Assembly: GCA_020200935.1 (NCBI GenBank)
Contig: JAIVHR010000009.1
Location: 1 to 8,514 of the forward strand
Source of the DNA: Sphingomonadales bacterium
GTDB lineage: Bacteria; Pseudomonadota; Alphaproteobacteria; Sphingomonadales; Sphingomonadaceae
Reading direction: 5' to 3'
Length of the DNA stretch: 8,514 nt
Positions 8,036 through 8,514 of this stretch are shown one piece after another. The notes under the pieces are model-generated. The model was not told the DNA's origin. It did no database searches and was given only the letters and a program-made list of their open reading frames with translations. How positions within the stretch are numbered: the first letter of the stretch is position 1; every line of letters begins with the position of its first letter. The translations under genes were made by a program, and so were the position numbers.

Positions 8036-8514
8036 ATGGCAGTGATCGACCGCGCGCGCGGATATATCTTCTTCCACGTGCCCAAGACGGCCGGCGTCAG
8101 CATCGCCGCGGCGCTGGTCGAGCAGGGCGGCCGGCGCATCGTCGACGAGCCCGATCTCGCCGGGCCGATCCTCGAGCGCAAGACCGTTCACACGGGAAGG
8201 TCGAACAAGGGCCTCGTCACGCATGCTCGCCCTTGGCTGCTGCGCGAGATCTTAGGCCCGGAGACATATCAGACGCTCGAAAGCATGGCGGTGGTCCGCT
8301 GTCCCTGGCGCCGGCTGCGCAGCGTTTATCACTATCAGCGCCAACGGCCGTCCGGACGGGTCGGCCCGCTGATGAGCGACCTGATCAACCTGCCGTTGAG
8401 CGATTTCGCGATCGCCTTGTGCGGGCGGGAATATTCGCCCATCGCCCGCCTGCTGTCGGATCGGGAAGGGACGCTGCTCGTCGATACATTGCTGCGCTTC
8501 GAGACGCTTAAGGC
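8036..8514 (+). CDS. Sulfotransferase-family protein (C-terminus beyond the window)
   Basis: The first 159 residues of a probable PAPS-dependent sulfotransferase of the Sulfotransf_2 type, which moves sulfate onto sugars or other acceptors. The 5'-phosphosulfate loop is FFHVPKTAGVSI (12-23) and the 3'-phosphate site is VVRCPWRRLRSVYHY (86-100, with Arg88 and Ser96). Between them THARPWLLREILGPETY (62-78) matches the family's usual KHATA-REIRE-LG pattern, and LLRFE (152-156) matches the later LRFE motif. Two positions differ from the common consensus: Val21 where Thr is usual (GTSI), and Cys89 where Asn is usual (RNPW). No signal peptide is seen, so it should be cytoplasmic. The acceptor cannot be told from sequence. 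The gene follows mutL by 17 bases and is probably co-transcribed, without an obvious functional link. It uses some codons rare nearby (TTA at 8252, AGG at 8198, several GGA and ACA), a weak hint of separate origin. The right edge cuts the gene. Confidence 0.82.
   Translation, partial: MAVIDRARGYIFFHVPKTAGVSIAAALVEQGGRRIVDEPDLAGPILERKTVHTGRSNKGLVTHARPWLLREILGPETYQTLESMAVVRCPWRRLRSVYHYQRQRPSGRVGPLMSDLINLPLSDFAIALCGREYSPIARLLSDREGTLLVDTLLRFETLK

Noticed and set aside
8028..8045. Start codon at 8028 for the gene after mutL
   Set aside because: It reaches a TGA after five codons; the ATG at 8036 opens the sulfotransferase frame.

Overview
The window is an ordinary-looking stretch of a GC-rich alphaproteobacterial chromosome, most likely from a sphingomonad. 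That placement is inference from four things: the gene order mreB-mreC-mreD-mrdA-rodA, a MutL with a built-in endonuclease, GANTC sites concentrated between genes, and a palindromic repeat of the GTCATnCCGGACTTGATCCGG type seen in this class. No marker gene fixes the genus.

Layout. From about 6000 leftward, on the minus strand, lies the elongasome cluster that builds the rod-shaped cell wall: mreB (4959-5999), a 241-base gap carrying a compact nested palindromic element, then mreC, mreD, mrdA (PBP2) and rodA, packed head to tail with three successive 4-base start/stop overlaps. Thirty-six bases past rodA begins a small exported protein of unknown function, cut by the left edge of the window. 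From 6246 rightward, on the plus strand, mutL is divergently transcribed from mreB. It is followed after 17 bases by a sulfotransferase-family gene cut by the right edge.

How the genes work together. MreB filaments organise the complex from the cytoplasm. MreC and MreD link them across the inner membrane. RodA (glycan polymerase) and PBP2 (transpeptidase) make and crosslink the side-wall peptidoglycan. The overlaps suggest that mreC, mreD, mrdA and rodA are translationally coupled, while mreB, separated by the repeat element, may be expressed at a different level. MutL is the DNA mismatch-repair ATPase/endonuclease and shares only the divergent control region with mreB.

I found no defence system, CRISPR array, transposase, tRNA or rRNA. 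The points most worth a second look are the covarying palindromic element, the clustering of GANTC methylation-type sites in the gaps, the TTG start of mrdA, and the sulfotransferase-like gene with altered cofactor-loop residues behind mutL.
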